DNA of 64,000 nt. Origin: Chiua virens (taxonomy: Eukaryota > Basidiomycota > Agaricomycetes > Boletales > Boletaceae). The position numbers and the translations under genes were made by a program. Below the pieces are notes generated by a model. It saw only the letters and a list, made by a program, of their open reading frames with translations. It ran no database searches and was not told the origin of the DNA. Location of the stretch: contig JAHNUO010000004.1 in the NCBI GenBank assembly GCA_019787685.1, positions 2,108,001-2,172,000 of the forward strand, read 5' to 3'. Shown piece by piece: positions 50,230 to 63,442 of this stretch (the first letter of the stretch is position 1; each line of letters starts with the position of its first letter).

Positions 50230-50984
50230 CTAGGATTTAGCCTCCGTCGTTCCAGCAACACTCGATCCGGAAGGCGCGGGGATGTCCTGTATTTGCATTG
50301 GCAATCCCTGCGAGGACGTCTCAGCATGGCATTGTCTTCCGTGGTGGACCACTAAGGTGACGAGCGGTAAGACGCCCAACAAAATGCCAACCACAGCGAG
50401 GGCAGGGGATTGCAAACCAGAGACAAGTGCAACACCAGCCATGCAGGACGTGCCGAGAAGGGGTACCACATGAAAGAGTCTTGTCAGAGTAGGGTAATTC
50501 TAGGGGAGATGAGACCATGGAGGGCAGGTGACGCTTTGTGCTTACGTGGAGAAAACAGGTGGTGATTGCGAGGCGAAGACTGATGGTATAAATGAGGAGG
50601 ATGAGTACCACTGACTGTAACGCTGAGCCGGCCCCGAAGATGGAAAAGATGCTGAGTTGGAGTAGTCAGCAGTGTCTCGTGCACGTGTAGCAGACCCACG
50701 CAAGCAACGCCATGAGCTGTTCCCCCAACATAAACATATAGAATCAGGGGTGGTATCATGATAGACGAGCTCAAGACACATACCGAGTTCAGTGAAAATT
50801 TGCGGGAATCCTCAAGCTCTGAGTCGAGGTCAGAAGAGGAACGGGCCTGCTGTCCGGGATTTGTCTGCCCGGAAAGAACTCTGGCACGGAGAAAGCAGAC
50901 AATGCAGAACATGACGAGAAGATGCAAAAGAATGCCTTGTATGTTGAAATATTTCCGGGTCGTCGGGGGCAAGTAAATCCACAC
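50230..50984 (-). CDS. Small polytopic membrane protein
   Basis: Four exons (50984-50784, then 32 nt, 106 nt and 50499-50230) give 202 residues when joined. Starts MWIYLPPTTRKYFNIQ. Hydrophobic segments are ILLHLLVMFCIVCFL, LMALLAWVCYT, the long one around SALQSVVLILLIYTISL, then VVPLLGTSCMAGVALVSGL and ALAVVGILLGVLPLVTLVV, so about five membrane spans. A cytosolic-type Ser/Pro tail ends AGTTEAKS. The intron between exons 2 and 3 would be only 33 nt (gtgcac...ctgac...cag), yet it is needed to avoid a stop. It may be the C-terminal part of a larger seven-span protein whose first exons I could not place upstream. No family recognised. Confidence 0.55.
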
Positions 50985-53900
50985 ATCCTTATAGCATGCA
51001 TCCGCTCTAAGGAAGTTCCCGAGCGTTCGTTAGGGGTGTGAGTAAGTGGGCTTTCTTGTGTGATCATGATCGACCATAGAACATGCATTACAGCACGCGC
51101 CCGTGGAACCTCCCCAACAGGAACTTGCCGCGCCGGAAGTTTCCATCGACGCATGACAACAAATGTTAACCGTGTCCGTTCTGATCTCGGAACCCTTTGA
51201 CAAAGTTTGGACTTGCGGAAATCTCCATCCAACTCGGGGGGTTGCTTCTTCCGCTTTTCCATGCCACCCTGGATAATATCATTGATAAAAGAACAGCTTT
51301 TAGTAACCCGGGAGCGTGTTCTTGTCTCAGAAACCTGCGGAGCTAGCACCTGGCTAGTCTCTCACATACCTTATTCAAACATATTTATCAAGGTTTGATT
51401 GTGCGGTTATGTCAGGCTGGACCTGCAAAAATGCAAAGCGATCAATTTGTACTTTGTCACGGGTGTTGCGAATGCCTGTACTCGGCCACTTTCAGCAAAT
51501 CTATGCGTCGAGGCTGAGTCCGAATACTTTTTGATCTAAATGCCTGATGCGCACTCGTTCCACATGGTACATGCAGGATCGCATACTTACATAAACAACA
51601 ACGCCCCAAAGTCAAAGCTAGGTGATAGACAACTGTCACGTAGTGTGGCAATACCGTCGCGTTTGTCCAAAAATTTGGGCGCTAATGTAGCGGTTGTGAG
51701 GGTCACGAGGAACATGTTAACACGGAAATTTCCATCATAGGTTTACTCACCATCTCTCAAACACCGCCAGATCCCACCCGCAGCACGGATCGCTTGCGTA
51801 AACTGATGAGCTACCTGCGATTATCAACTCGATTTGCTACTGAGGCCGAATCGCCAGTACTTACAATAAACTGTATATTTGTATATATTAATTTGATGCG
51901 GTAAGTCGTTATTCTCTAATTTCTTTCACGAATCAGTCTCCGAGCTTTGACCAAGGCTCAGACTTGCACCTGATGCGAAAGCAACGAATGACACATGGAA
52001 TGAGAACACAAGCCACAGGAGAAATCATTTCGGTACTAGTAGGCATCGACGATCCTATCACTGTTTCTTTGAAGTTATAAAGCATTGCCAGGTCACTTCA
52101 AGTGAGTTGCATATCCAAGCTATTGATAACCATGCATTTTTTGCCAGATTGATGCAATTCGGGACATCCCACGCATTCGTTAAGTTCAGTCGCATGTCAT
52201 AGTCACTGATTCGAATATCGGTTTCGGTCTCGGGTTGTCCCGAGCTTCATATTCAGTGGGTGTGGCAGGCGGCGGTCCACGTGGCAACCTTCAACAATAT
52301 ATCTCCGATCCGATTATATCGTATGCCAAGCTGTACACAATACGGGCCGGTGTTTTCCGTTGTCTTTATGTCCGCTGGTATCACCGTATCACCAATTCGT
52401 GTACTGCTACTGTACTTGCAATTCAATCTAGAGGGAAAATCAAGATTTGTATACTTCATATGATCCATTGCCACAAAAATGCAAACGTGTTGCAATTCAT
52501 AGACATCCTTTGATCGGGTTTTCCCGAGTGACCTGTGCAATAATTCTCGGTGGAGAATTATTATTCCACACAGGAAGGTGGATAAATGGGCATAATGACT
52601 CGGAAGGGATGCCCCGAGTCCGAGTCAAGCTGATAGGCTAACTTGAATTCGAACCCAGTGTCTGCCAGTTTTCGAGAACGGTTATGCACTCCAAGTCGCC
52701 TTCATGCCAGTATTGCACCCTACTTCTTTCTTGGTCAGTGGTTTATCCTGGTGAGTGGTGACTCGGACGTTCTCCTCTGCCCAAGTCTGAACGACTTAAA
52801 AAATAGTAAAGATTGGTTCAGTGTCGGTATGTAGCCACTACTAGTAGGACCGTGACATGCTCCAATTTCTCGCATCGGTAATCCGCTGAGAGCGTCACAG
52901 TTTACGGTCTTCCTCCAGTGCTGTATTGTATACAGCAGTCATCAATATGAAGACGCCTGCCAGTGATAAAGAAGAAAAAGACACACTACGAGAGTACTTA
53001 TAGGGGGTCGTTCTTCATCGAAACCGAGCACAGAGCCTACAAGCCACAGCTAACATTGAATTTGCGGATCAGCCAAGATACAGAAAAACATCGAGAAATC
53101 TCAACCCTCGGGCCATAGGATTCTTTTTCGGTAATATTAGCGCGTGCAGGAGGGGTGAAGGAAGTCAGGTTTCTGTAACCTAGCTGGAGAATGACTAGTC
53201 ATAATGTCAAAGTTGACGGCAAGGCAATTTTTTGGTTTCTCCGAGTTGGATCCGACACATTTGCTTACTACGCCAAGCAAAACTTTCAACGGCTACTGGC
53301 AGTGGAGTGAGCAAAGTAGGAGTCAGACTCAGCGGGTAGGCTGCGGCGGCCCTTCTGAGTCCTGAGTCCGACTTCGACGGCTCACCACTTCACTCTGATC
53401 GTTTCCGTAGTTCAAAATGCTTTGTACAACGTTCAGTATTTTAATTGAACAATACCGACAAGCGTGTCAAGTAGAAGAAAAGTAAGTATGAAAAACTAAT
53501 ACTTTCCTCTCAAACTTATCAACTCAATATGATTCCAACGCATGCAAGTTCAAATTCGAGTCATCTGTCAGGGGGGGGGCGCAAGCCAAGTGCCGGTGAG
53601 GCTGACAACTTTCCCCCTCTCGTCTGACGTAGTTTCGCTGCCCGGGGTGTTGTTGATCTCGTCTTCACAACTCTAGTTTACTCCAGGTAAGAGTCAACAT
53701 CCGACATAAGGCATCTTACAGTATGCCTTGCATAGGCCCTTCCTTGGATGCCGCTCGGCTGTTAGGCTCAGCATGGGATACAACTGCCGTCAGGTACTCT
53801 TATCCTGAGCTCAGTCTAACGTCGTCAAGTTGTCGTCGAGCCTAACTTAGTGCCCTGTATCGCATCACATCTCATTCGCTCCTATTTTGATCTGCTGATT

Positions 53901-55121
53901 TTTCGCGTAGCATTGAAGTGTGGTGTGAGTGAAATTCTGTCTTTTACTTAAATTCCTATGCATCCTGACATTCTAACTTGAAGGCTATAACGTATCATCA
54001 AGTCCAGCACCTCCATAAAAGCTATCTATCACCCCATTCGTTCGCAACGCCATTCGGCCTCCGGACTCTGACCTTTCTCTCATCAAGGGCCCAGGCCTAT
54101 TGTTTCATTTCAACCGGATTGCCTGTAATATGTCTGCTGACATTCGGCACTCAAATTTACCCAACCAACACCCCCGCTCCAAGTAACACGTTGATCAACG
54201 TGACCCTCTCCTCTGATGTTCGCACAACCCAAAGCCCTGACGCCAGGCCATTTATGAGGTTTCATCAATACAATTATAGTACCTCTGCCTCGCTTCGGCA
54301 GATAAATTGGCCGATATGAATGACTCAGAATGAGACCTCATTGGGTGAGTTACACGAATGGCATCGTCTCCGACTTACTATGTGTGCCATCGCGAAACAT
54401 GATCCTCATTTTCCGTCTCTGGTTTTCCTTAGGATTCTCAATATGCCGGTGGATTCACCAGCTCTCTGCGCTACCGTTGTAGGCTCGCTCCGTTTTAGCC
54501 GGTCAGATGTCATTCACCTTATTTGGAAGTGCACACCGGCAGTTTCCTCCACCCGGTTCAATGCCAGTGCACGTACCTGGACACGAGACATTATGGAGAG
54601 ATGGTCGAAACCACTCTCTGCATGCCGTATTTCGTCCTCATTCACTATGCCCTTTCAATTCCCGACGCTGCGCATTGAACATCTGCTGCTATCCGACCAG
54701 TGCGTCGAGAGCTTTGCATCTTCTTCAAGAGAGCGCCTGTCATATCGAACTCTTAGAGAGGGTTGCTCGGATCTTGAGGCCACATTCGTCCTTCCGCTCT
54801 CTTCGTGGTATATAGGGTGCGCGGGGGCTTGACACATGGGTCGACTGTGGGGCCGCTGGCTTTGGCGTTTGTCAGGACATGCGGCAACCCGGTGTATTTA
54901 AGTTGTTCCTTGACTTGCGTGCATGCGGGTTCTCTCTTGTTACCACAACATCCCCACCTGGTTGGTCTCAACATGCATCCAAGGACGTTTCCAGCGCTTT
55001 ATGCGTCGGCTAGACATCACGTAGGTCTCACTCGTGTCCGAGCGTCCTCCTTCCTGATCGATGCACACTCATACTTAGGAGCCACTGCCCCAGTTCGCTT
55101 ACCCAACTTTCCACCATCACA
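50985..55121. other. Long gene-poor spacer
   Basis: About 4.1 kb. Only short, unsupported frames. A nine-base G run lies near 53571. The stretch 54320-54835 has overlapping frames with Leu-rich F-box-like flavour (FPTLRIEHLLLS) and could be a decayed fragment of an F-box gene; I would not call it. Confidence 0.35.
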
Positions 55122-56959
55122 ATGTCTCCGCCTTCCAAACATTGGCATGCCTTCACGACGATGTCAAGAAACTCAAAGAAGCCGAACATATCTTGCAGAA
55201 ACAGATCCACCGATACCGCTCTTCTCTCGAGGAGGTTCAAGCCGTGTTGTATGCTAAAATCAACAAGGCCAACGAGATGCAGAACTTTTTGGCACCCGTC
55301 TCGAAGCTCCCTAATGAGATGCTGCTTGCAATATTTGAAGAGGCGGTAGCTTGCCAGGATCCCGGAGCAGAACGACGTGCAGAGTTCACCATTTCTAAGG
55401 TTTCTCGTCGGTGGCGAAACCTTGCGATTCATTCTCCCCGCTTATGGCGCCGCGTGGCCGTCACGCCGCGGGTTGCGCCCAGTACGTTGGAGCTGTACAA
55501 AACCCGAGGCTCACGCGCACTCGACATCGAAATCTGGGGTTGGAAAGACAGGAAAGATTTTCAGAAATTTGACGCGGCGCTCGAGAAGATACTTGACTCA
55601 TCTAGTCGTTGGCGCAGTCTGTCAATCGCCTGTGTGTGCGATACCCATCTCTCGCATCTCACCCTCAAACTCTCCCATGTCGGTCACTTCCCTGGGTTGA
55701 AACACTTCACATTTCGCGCTCTACGTCCGGGCCAAACATGCTCTGTTTCCTTTCTAATGGAATCTGGCGCGGTGGCGCAGCCCCATTCCCGAAATCAGGC
55801 CCAATCCCCATGCACGTTAAAATCCCTCGACGCAGAAAATTTCATCCTCACTGGGGATTTGGGGAGTATACACGCGCGCGCCACGCAAAATTTTGCAAGG
55901 CTATCGTCATTGACGCTAAGACGGTACAACAACGACGCGCGCTCATTCCGGATCATGATTGATTTTAGCGCGTTTCGCGCCATGCTGAGTGCGATTCCCA
56001 ACTTGACGACGCTCGTACTTCACGGGCAGCCTCTTCGTTTTCGCTCGGATCTTATTGGGGGCTTACAAGGCCAAGTCGACTTCCATGGGAATGGCGTTGG
56101 GATTGGGGGTGGCATGATTGGTGCCGCCGCCACTGCCAGCAGTACCCCGACAATCGCTCTACCACATCTTCATACCCTCGTGCTCCATCCAGGAGTACTA
56201 AAACCGCGCTACCTGCAACAGACGATCTCAGCCATCCACGCTCCCGCACTTCGGCATTTCGAACTCGTGTTCCCGGATTCAAGAATTTCGGGTCAAAATG
56301 TCATTGAGCGACTGTTTCTGGACGGAGCTCCTTCGGCTTCCACATTCTTGCCTTCGTCGTCGTCGGTGACCGAGGCACACATAAACAGACGACGCCCACG
56401 CTTCCCCCGCGTTGAAACTTTGGTGCTGAATAATGCGTCGAATGCAGGTACCGCATTTGCGTTCATACGTGCGTTTCCGCATACAACGCAAGCAATCCTT
56501 GGTGGCGTCGACGTCGGATTTTTCCCACTCGTCTTGCATGCCGGTGCAGAATCGGCCGTTAGTGCCGAGACGGGAGCGGATGTGAGCGTGGGCACGGGCG
56601 TAGGGCCTCCGGGAATAACAAAACCAGGGTCGAGGTCAAGAATAGTTGCGGAACCGGAATCGAGATCAAGATCAGGATCGGGGATATCGAGGACGTGTGC
56701 GTGCGACTGCAGCTGTACCCGTGTCGCATATTGGCATCGACTCCGCACCCTCACGCTCCGTCAACCCCGTTTAGAAACTCTGCGTGTCCTCGTCGACTGG
56801 ATCCACAATGAACTCGAGCGGGGTCACGTCGTTCCCATGCTCGTGGTCGAAGGCTCGATCGAGAGGCATGACATTCGACACTTTGTGCAGCGTGCAAAAA
56901 TGTATACTAGAGTGGAAGTGGTAGAGCCCCGAGAGGTTCCCGTTACTACGACAGTCTGA
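55122..56959 (+). CDS. F-box protein with N-terminal coiled coil
   Basis: Probable SCF ubiquitin-ligase adaptor of the family greatly expanded in mushrooms. A long uninterrupted frame runs to TGA 56959, just over 600 residues. A coiled-coil-like region (DDVKKLKEAEHILQKQIHRY) precedes the F-box VSKLPNEMLLAIFEEAVACQ, and SKVSRRWRNLAIHSPRLW follows. Leucine-rich blocks come next (LSSLTLRRYN, PNLTTLVLHGQPL, LPHLHTLVLHPGVL, FPRVETLVLNNASN, LRTLTLRQPRLETLRVLVDW). The Arg/Ser-rich insert SRSRSGSGISR lies near residue 520. Start problem: ATG 55122 (MSPPSKHW) is in another frame. The main frame has no ATG before the Met of NEMQNF, so either a one-base slip or an unseen 5' exon exists. Confidence 0.75.
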
Positions 56960-58718
56960 TTGTTGTCTTGTTGTCATCCCCCCATAGTGTTGGTCATCTA
57001 TATGGACTTCTAATGCTGGCACACTTGACTGTACTCCATCATTTGTATCCTTAGATATGCAGTTGGAATTAGGTGTACATGCTCTTACAGAAAGGCGACG
57101 CGCGAGGATTCAATGAATCGGTGGGTTGTTATCAAGACCCAGCCATCGGCGTCTCGATCACGGTTCTTGTGAGCGAACGCCAGTCACACGGAGCAATCCC
57201 CAGACATCGCCAGAGGACCCCACGTGGCGATCGAGTGCAGATTGTGTGCGTCTTGGGAGGTCGTCAATCGAAGAGCAACGTGTCGAGAAGACCAGAATCT
57301 AGGAATCGGGCAAGGTCAGACGTTGACTCGGTTCCAAAACAAAACCAAAAATAAATCAGAAGAGGTTTTTGTAATCTACGCCGAAGCTCAGCAACAGCTT
57401 CTAGTTGATTATTTTTGGTACAAAGCTCATCGCGAGAATAGGTGGCAAACGAAAACAAACGGACAAAGGGTGAACTCACCCCGACATCCAATCACGTTTA
57501 CAATGTCAAGTTGACGAAGATGCCTGAAATCTAGGATGAGTAACGAGGTTGAGGTGATCAAGCAAAGAAGGCATCAGAAAGGGTGCCCGAGTAGTTTGAG
57601 CTGTGGCGGGCCTTTTCGGCAGGGTAATACGAAGACCGTCGTGAAAGAACATCATTCAATAAAACGCAGATTAACAAACATTTACCTGCCACACATGTAT
57701 GAGGATGCTCTCCAAGCAAGTATTCAAAACCTGAAAAAATGCATTAGCTCGACATTCACCAAGAGGCAAAAAATAAAGTGTCAGAATATAAATATAACAG
57801 CCAGGAAATTGTCGTCAAAAGTCCTCAGAGAACTTCAGGCGGTAACTCCATAATACATCACACATGAAAGGCTGGAACGCCAAGTGTAATCAACTCGACC
57901 TAATACTCACCTTTTACTCAGGTGTATACAAACCATCATCGACACATACCTGTAAAGGGACGCGTAAGCATGCGGTCACCCCGTGAACTCGAACTCAAAA
58001 CGGATCAGTGGATTGACAGATAAAAGGGTGAGAGCATCGTGCTGTACAGCACTCAGAAACTCTAGTTTGAATGACGAAATTTTCATCTCGCGTGGTGGCG
58101 CCGCCACAAGGTAGTAAAGACTCACTAACTGGGTATTTGCAAGCTATACCTCAATGAAAAGATAAGAGGGACTGCAACGTCTGTAGCAGGGTGATCAGAT
58201 GGAGTCTGATGAAAGAGGAAAATGAAAGAATCAGGGTAACTATGACATATAGGACACATCGTGTCACGACATGCGGACACTCGCCGGAAGGAATGGAAAT
58301 ATTTTCATCGCGCAAACAAAATATGAAGATGGCAAAAAAGTGAAGTACTCACGTGTACACACCCGAACGTGTCGTGCGCATCATTCTCACTCTGGTGTTG
58401 AATGTTGAATGTTGAACATTGAACGTTGAGCGTTGAAGACACAAAAGTTACACAAGCAGAAAAAAAGAGCCTCCGTCTGATTGTTTAGGGTAGGCTTGGT
58501 TCCATAGAAAGCACATGTATAGAAAAGGTAACAAAGTCCCATCAGTCTAATTGAAAATCCGACATGACCTAGAGTCAATCCCAACATTTTCACAAGTCGA
58601 CAACACAAAATGTGTATTATGTCGAAACGTTGCATTCTAATGCAAAGAACAAGCAAACCGTCCGAATAAAAAAAATATTACGCTACCCCTTCCCATTCGT
58701 TTACTACCTACTCACGAT
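56960..58718. other. Convergent intergenic region
   Basis: About 1.75 kb between the F-box stop and the oxalate decarboxylase stop. No gene recognised. Contains a heptanucleotide minisatellite (58399-58440). Confidence 0.4.
58399..58440. repeat. 7-bp minisatellite
   Basis: Six consecutive heptamers of the form GTTGAAY: gttgaat twice, gttgaac, attgaac, gttgagc, gttgaag. Confidence 0.85.
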
Positions 58719-61046
58719 TCACGAACTAGTTATCGGTCCGACGACAACCTGCTTCGTTTTGTTGAGCATCGCAATCGTCTCGTCGGACAGACCAAGGTGT
58801 GCCTTTACGAGAGCCGGCGGTGTCAGAGCGAGCCACTAGAAGTCTCGACGGTCAGGAACCCATCTGTGAGTGAAGAACCCATTGAACTTCTCACCTGTGC
58901 TAAGCTCACATCCTGGTAGATATCTAAAAAGGGAGGATAGATAAGAAGATCCATCGTCTGAGCGTATAAATAGGAAGGGATACGGGCCTGTCTGGAATAT
59001 CTCGAGGAACTTCAGGGTTGTATTTCCGGTGTTCTCGACGTAGTGGCCTATGGAGCTCTCAGCATGATATACATCAAAGACACAGATCCGCACTCACCAT
59101 AGGTCGCGGGAATGTAAGCGACATCTCCGGCCTGACAAATAGTAAGCGAGCCATCGAACGGAAATACTATGATAGTACCTGGAAATCCCATGTGATGGCA
59201 TTGCTCCCCGCCGCGAATATGGTCATCCGGCCAGTTCCCTCCCTATCAATACCTGTAAAGATGCAAGCAATCGTGGAATATGGTATCACTTACAAGTAGA
59301 AATCCCATTCGTCTTGGATTGGGTGCCACTAATAAATGAGGTGACTACTCTATTCAGCTAAGGGTCAGGGAATACGTACGTGCAGCTCTCTGTATCCAAG
59401 AATTGTTAGAAAGAAAACATGTTAAACAGTTGTAAAAACTTGCCTCATCGCGCCAGGCTCCACGATAACCTCGGCAGCAGCAATTGTCGTTGAAGCGGTG
59501 AATGTCGTCGAATCGACGATCTTCACGCTTCCGCCACTGAGCGGGATGCCCGGCACTTGGGACAGCGGGTATGTAAACGGATTAGGCACTTGGCCCGCAG
59601 GATCTGAAGGTGCCTCCGAAGTAGTAGGAGGAACTGGAAATAAAGGGCGCAGTTAATTGGTTTTCTTGAGATCAAGTTGGCAAATAGGACATACGGGCAG
59701 GAAAAATGTAGAGCTCGCGGTCAGGTATGTTGTTAAAGGCGGAAATGCTGGTTTGAAAGTTTTTGGCGATGACTTCCTTCGGTATATGAGCCATCCAATC
59801 TGAACAGCTCATTGAGTCAACGAAACATTGGGTTGAAAAGTAAAACTTGCCGGTAAGCTACACAGATAGTACATATTAGCACCACCAAGGAGAGTATGAA
59901 CGCGGTTATAACTCACCAAGAACGTCCCGTCTTCACTAAAGTCGCCATTATCGAAAATCTTGGTTTGGGACGAAGGTCAGCACACAATCCATTCACCACC
60001 GGTTGCAAACGAACCAGTAAGAATTCGGTGCCATCAGCAGACTGATTGGTTGCTTGAATACTATGAGGGATCCCAGAGGGGAAATACCACAAGTCACCGG
60101 GACCCTTGATGTTGAATGTGAACAACGATCTAAACCCGACATAAGTACAAATACATACCGCATTCCCGACGTAGTTCTGTCCATTTTGGTTCACAGACGT
60201 CACTTGGGCGTACCCACTTATGACATATCCCCACTGCACACCATATCAGTTTGGTTCCACGGGACGAGGGAGCATGAAATCTTACCTCTGAATTCGTGTG
60301 CCAATGAAGTTCCCTGTTGCTTTCATGAGACTCGACGAGGATGTCATTGAAATACTGCAACCTACCGTATGGCTCCCATTTCAAGCCGCATATTGACTCC
60401 CGCCATTTCTACCCAGTGAAATCAACATCGATCCGGATGTCTCGAGAGATATGCCCGACTCACGCGTTGCAATAGGCATGGAATAAACTGCATGTACGAC
60501 GTCAATGTTCCAGTCATCCTGAAAGAAACAAGAGAAAAACGCACTGTTCTGTTCTCTAGCCCATCCACCAGTCTGTAGACGTTGGGGGCTGAGTGAAAAC
60601 GACCACTTCGCGTTCGGACTGGGGACAACATGAGCATCCTCGTATACTCGTCACAGAGAGGAAGAAGAACGATCAACTTACACGACACCATTGTCCGTCG
60701 TCGGGGGTGCTAGCGAATCTGCGTTTTGCAATTCGACAGGTATGTTCTGAGGGCCGAGGATGTCAACACCAAGACTACCTCGGACAGGCTCTGGTGTGAT
60801 CGTGTCGTTTTCCGGAGTCCAGAGGATATAGTTTGGATCGTCGCTTGCATATGGCACCGTCGGGCTCGCAGACGCTGCAGCCGAGGTTGAACTTGCGGTC
60901 GAGCTCGACGACGAACTCGCCGTCGCACTTATCGCGACAGCATTGATATCGTCGTTGCGTTCGCTCAAGTCAGACGACAAGGGCGAACAACGCGCGATGG
61001 TAGCGAACAAGAGCGCGACGAGAGGGAGAGAGAGCCTTTTCGTCAT
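58719..61046 (-). CDS. Oxalate decarboxylase (bicupin)
   Basis: Manganese enzyme splitting oxalate into formate and carbon dioxide, here probably secreted. Signal peptide MTKRLSLPLVALLFATIARC (start 61046), then a Ser/Ala-rich linker and PEPVRGSLGVDILGPQNIPV. Cupin 1 has RELHWHTNSEWGYVISG, with a later LWYFPSGIPHS supplying the fourth ligand. Cupin 2 has MRELHWHPIQDEWDFYL and, later, GHYVENTGNTTLKFLEIF. The C-terminus reads WLALTPPALVKAHLGLSDET and VVVGPITSS. It has many introns. One intron (59390-59443) uses a GC donor (AG/gcaagt) and is followed by a 10-nt microexon (59380-59389) coding part of the metal-binding R-E-L-H. All joins checked keep frame, so the gene looks intact. Oxalate control is a common partner of laccase activity in wood decay. 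Confidence 0.92.
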
Positions 61047-61486
61047 GTCGATCGTGTAGGAGTAAAACACACTGGTTGCGAGTTGCTGCACTGAGATGTC
61101 GAGGCTGCATTCGACACGCCTTTTATATGTCGAGGCCGTTCTGCTTGTGAGTGCTGGTATCGGACTATGAGCCCCGACTGCACAGTGCATACGACAACAG
61201 ATTAAGGAACTCCTTGGTTCTCCCGTCTCGTGGGTATTCGGGAAAGGCCGTCTCTAGGGGGACCAGAACATCCTGATCATGAGTAGTTGGAACTCACCGG
61301 CCTCACCCCCTTTTCGATCTTGACGAAAGAGGAAATTCGCAGGAAACACGAATCAGCCATTGCCTCATTTCATACATATCTAGAATGAGATCTGGAAGAA
61401 TACATCCGATGAGCTGAAGGCACCCTCGTGATACAGGTGCATGCGCTTCCTCTCATGAGTCAACGCTGCGGAGCAATTATCTTCTA
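61047..61486. promoter_or_regulatory. 5' flank of the oxalate decarboxylase gene
   Basis: About 440 bp containing its presumed promoter. A ttttatat stretch at about 61119-61126 (minus-strand atataaaa) lies about 75 bp upstream of the start codon and is a TATA candidate. Nothing else recognised. Confidence 0.45.
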
Positions 61487-62805
61487 CTAGAAGTACTCGC
61501 GTAGGGTCAAAGTTGTACCGACATCACAGGCCTGCTTTAACTGTATCGGTGAATACAATATGACCTGAAGATATAGTACACACTGGAAATGAGGCAACAT
61601 ACCTTCGTCGTTGCGTAGAGAGATGCACCTCGAAATCAACGATTTTCGCCAGTGCGGGACGAGCACTAAGTCGACGCGTTGCGAAGAATTGATGGCTGGG
61701 AAAACTTGTTTGATCCGGCAAGATGCATCATATCGGATAATCGAAAACCGGAACGGCGGCTTCTCATACGGCATCAAGAATCCTTGCTTGGTGCCACATG
61801 GGGTTGGTCGGTTTACAAAATTAGGACGATGAAATGAGAAAAACGCACAGGAGCGAATGAATGAACTGCAGTAGTGAATTTCAGCTCACACATATGAGCG
61901 AACCATGCGTAAGAAAAGAGCGATAAAAGTAGAACAGCTGCGCATTCTCGAGCAATAATAGGTCAAGAGAACGGATATACCTTCGTGGCAAGAAACAGCT
62001 ATCGGCCTATCGGCGGTGGCACCGATCGGGGGACACTAACAGAGGCTGTATGTTTTTTTTCGTGAAAGCCACCGGGCTCCGTGCAAACTGCCCTGTCATT
62101 GTCCAGGACAAAAAGCAACTTGAACATCACTTGACTAGAAAGTTGAGGGCCTTTGCTGGAAAAGGCACGAGGTCACTTACGTTCGGATGTATACACTAGA
62201 GGAAGAAAGCATGACTTGTTAGTCTGGTAATGACTAATAGCACAAAGGCATCGTCACGTGCTAGTGTTCATGCGTCAGGTGCCCTCCTGGCATACGCGTA
62301 CCAAATACCTACCTGCGTGAATTCTGTGGAACTACCGGAGCTTTCCAATGGAGATTGATCGAGATAGTCCCGAATATAGAAACGAGCCCTAAGCGTGGAA
62401 GCTCCACTCGGGGGCCAGCAGTTTGGACCGCTCCTATGCGATTTGTTGAGTATCAGTCGGTATGCATTTGCTGTGCATGATAGTTCTACTGCGCAAGACA
62501 CCCTTCACTCTCCTCCTGTACACGATTTTCCTAGAGAGTGAATGGTTGGGATATCGGAGTATAATTGAAACGCAATTCGGATCGCAATCAAAGTCATCAC
62601 CGCACGAAAATGAAGAGGTAAGAGGAACCACACGTTCAATGACGTGCTCTTCGAGGCCATCCGGTAACCTTATCAATGCCGTTTGGGAGGAAGTGAGTCC
62701 AAAGTAAGATTCAATTCCAACACATAGGTTCCATTCGGAACGGGGGGTGAGTGGCCACGCATTGGGCAAGACAAAAATACCGTACGTCTTCCAATCGTGG
62801 CACAT
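61487..62805 (-). other. Possible coding exons of unknown identity
   Basis: Minus-strand frames look protein-like in pieces. One around 62770-62540 reads SEWNLCVGIESYFGLTSSQT and LIRLPDGLEEHVIERVVPLT. One around 62440-62310 reads GASTLRARFYIRDYLDQSP. One around 61790-61600 reads MPYEKPPFRFSIIRYDAS and AINSSQRVDLVLVPHWRKSL. Plausible donors and acceptors exist, but I could not build a continuous frame or recognise a family. May be a degenerate or unusual gene. Confidence 0.25.
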
Positions 62806-63442
62806 TTCTAATCGGCATTGACCGGTGACCGTCCATTACATGCACCCATAGCCGATGATTGGTCACCTGAATAATTTTGTACCAGCATTGTGGAATCAGT
62901 GACGAGCATCGGCTCCAACAAGAAGCCCACCTGTGGACCCGCTGCGGCGATGATTCAATATTTCAGGGACGGGATACTAAGATTGTGGTACGGCCGCAAT
63001 TGGTCGGATGGCGATAGGTAAAAATAGTTCCTGTTTCTCCAAGGTAGTCCAGCGGTGGCATTGAAATGCCGGAACGGCACTCCTCAGAGGGGCAGAAAGG
63101 ACAGATAACCAAGGGTCCCAGAGATAATTAAGACGAGTACTTCACGCCTCATCTTGTCACGGGCGAGCGGGCAGCATGTCGAACTTGGACACGACGGTTT
63201 GAGAGCGGTGCAGAAACGACAAAAGGAAGCATATATATGAATGAATCAAGTAAATGAGGACATTCGTTCCGAGTTACCTCGGAGCCAAATCGCATGTGGT
63301 ACTGGAACGGGCAAGGACGGTTGTGACTCAGGGAGTGATCTGTCGTAATCATCCGCCGTGGTGTAGCCACGGGTCAAACTGGGAGTGCATGGAGGCGCGA
63401 GCAAGGAGGTTATTGACAGATCGCATCGACGGTGTGACACGG
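62806..63442. other. 3' flank of the HIT gene
   Basis: No gene supported. Minus-strand frames near 63250-63440 are in the transcribed 3' flank of the HIT protein gene. Confidence 0.3.

Noticed and set aside
54320..54832. A gene of 170 codons upstream of the F-box gene
   Set aside because: Overlapping frames share the Leu-rich flavour, but none has a start context, a domain or a clean exon structure. At most a decayed fragment.
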